Below are positions 7,339 through 8,378 of a DNA stretch of 8,378 bases, one piece after another. A program made the translations under genes and the position numbers. The DNA lies in NCBI GenBank assembly GCA_003105245.1, contig PQAI01000028.1, positions 1 to 8,378 on the forward strand, given 5' to 3'. The DNA comes from Betaproteobacteria bacterium (GTDB lineage Bacteria > Pseudomonadota > Gammaproteobacteria > Burkholderiales > Usitatibacteraceae). Below the pieces are notes generated by a model, which was not told where the DNA came from, did no database searches, and saw nothing but the letters and a program-made list of their open reading frames with translations. The first letter of the stretch is position 1; every line of letters starts with the position of its first letter.

Positions 7339-8378
7339 ACTTCACCGCCGTATCCATCGCGATGGCCCCCGAGCACCTGCTGCTCGCCGGCATCGTGACG
7401 CTCCTCATCCTCGAGATCGCCTCCGACAAGGCGACGGCGGCCCTGCCGATCGCCGTGGTGTTCGTGGCGGCGGCCTCCGCGGCCGCGGCCTGGCTGGGAT
7501 TCACCGGCTGGACCGGCGCCCCGTTCCCGGGACAGTTCGACCTCACGCCGCCGGCCTCCTTCACCAAGGCGATCGTGCTGGCGCTCGCGGTGCCGGTGCT
7601 GCTCGCCTCGAAGGACGACTTCGGCAAGGGCGAGTTCTACCCGCTCGTGCTCTCCTCGCTCTACGGCGTGTGCCTGCTCGCCTCGGCGGAGAGCTTCCTC
7701 ACGCTCTTCCTGGGCATCGAGCTCATGTCGATCCCGGTGTACGTGCTGGTGCTGATGGGCTTCCGCCGCCCCGAGAGCGCGGAGGCGGCGCTGAAGTACC
7801 TGGTGCTCTCCGGCACGGCGAGCGCCTCGTTCCTCATGGGCGCATCCCTCATGTACGGCTCCACCGGGTCGCTCGCGCTCGAGAGCTTCGCGCTCGCCCT
7901 GGGCTCCCCGCGGCTGCTGGCCGGCACCGCCGTCGTGATGGTCGTCTCGGCGTTCTTCCTCAAGGCCGCGATCGTTCCCTTCCACGGCTGGGCGCCGGAC
8001 GCCTACGAGGCCGCGAGCGTGCCCTCGACCGCCTACATGGCCGTGCTGGTGAAGGCGGGCGTGCTGGTGGCGGCCGCGCGCGTCTTCGGCAAGGCCCCCG
8101 TGGCCGAGCCCCTCGCGGGACTGCTCGCGATCCTCCCGCTCGTGTCCATCGTCTGGGGCAACATCGCGGCGATGCGCCAGGCGGGGCTGCGCCGCATGAT
8201 CGCCTACTCCTCGATCGCGCACGCCGGCTACCTCTTCTTCGCCTTCCTGGGCGACGGCCCCGGGCGCTTCCAGGCGGTGGTCTTCTACCTCGCCACCTAC
8301 GGCGTCATGAACATCCTCGCCTTCGCGGCGCTGCCCTCGCACCCCGAGGACGTCGAGCGCGACCGGCTGGAGAACCTC
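7335..8378 (+). CDS. nuoN: NADH-quinone oxidoreductase subunit N, 3'-truncated by the window edge
   Basis: NuoN is the antiporter-like subunit that sits next to NuoK, and it closes the usual nuo gene order. The frame is open to the last base, giving 348 residues of an expected 480-500. Channel residues visible are E129 (in LGIELMSIPVYVLVLMGF), K154 (in ALKYLVLSGTASASF), K210 (in FFLKAAIVPFHGWAPDAYEAA) and K240 (in AVLVKAGVL). They correspond to E133, K158, K217 and K247 of E. coli. A further family stretch, LRRMIAYSSIAHAGYLF, is at about 285-301. The later broken-helix lysine region and the last helices lie beyond the window. The first helix at about 10-25 follows an ordinary short N-terminus. 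The gene starts inside the nuoM stop (ATGA). Confidence 0.97.
   Translation, partial: MNFTAVSIAMAPEHLLLAGIVTLLILEIASDKATAALPIAVVFVAAASAAAAWLGFTGWTGAPFPGQFDLTPPASFTKAIVLALAVPVLLASKDDFGKGEFYPLVLSSLYGVCLLASAESFLTLFLGIELMSIPVYVLVLMGFRRPESAEAALKYLVLSGTASASFLMGASLMYGSTGSLALESFALALGSPRLLAGTAVVMVVSAFFLKAAIVPFHGWAPDAYEAASVPSTAYMAVLVKAGVLVAAARVFGKAPVAEPLAGLLAILPLVSIVWGNIAAMRQAGLRRMIAYSSIAHAGYLFFAFLGDGPGRFQAVVFYLATYGVMNILAFAALPSHPEDVERDRLENL

Noticed and set aside
7080..8342. Long open frame on the - strand opposite the end of nuoM and nuoN (420 codons)
   Set aside because: Its composition is Arg/Glu/His-rich without motifs, and it covers the well-supported nuoN frame.

Overview
The window is one continuous stretch of a respiratory complex I (NADH:quinone oxidoreductase, NDH-1) operon. 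All genes are on the + strand in the order nuoG (3' part), nuoH, nuoI, nuoJ, nuoK, nuoL, nuoM, nuoN (5' part). Both window edges cut through a gene, so the operon continues on each side. The upstream part presumably holds nuoA-F, but that is inferred from the usual order and not seen.

The base composition is very GC-rich, with G or C at almost every third codon position, and is uniform along the window. The proteins fit a GC-rich bacterium. NuoG is unusually short, NuoI has a long N-terminus and NuoH is long, so this does not look like the usual alpha-, beta- or gammaproteobacterial version (NuoG of about 700-900 residues). A Myxococcota (Anaeromyxobacter-like) or other deep-branching Gram-negative source seems plausible, but this is an impression from remembered sequence style and was not tested.

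Layout: 1-1359 is NuoG, the peripheral-arm iron-sulphur subunit. 1356-2495 is NuoH, the quinone-site membrane subunit. 2492-3073 is NuoI, carrying clusters N6a and N6b. 3070-3597 is NuoJ and 3590-3892 is NuoK, the small membrane subunits. 3903-5780 (NuoL), 5773-7338 (NuoM) and 7335-8378 (NuoN, incomplete) are the three antiporter-like proton-pumping subunits. Electrons would pass through NuoG clusters to NuoI N6a/N6b and then to quinone at the NuoH interface. The released energy would be passed along NuoH/J/K to the NuoN/M/L channels.

The genes are packed extremely tightly. Six of the seven junctions overlap by 4 or 8 bases, and the only gap is 10 bases between nuoK and nuoL. There is therefore no room for internal promoters, terminators, RNA genes or mobile elements between genes, and I saw none. 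All the proton-channel residues I checked in NuoK, L, M and N are present, as are all the cluster ligands checked in NuoG and NuoI, so the complex looks functional. I found no novel system. The most notable point is the compact NuoG, which keeps the N7 cluster motif although most of its molybdopterin-type domain is missing.
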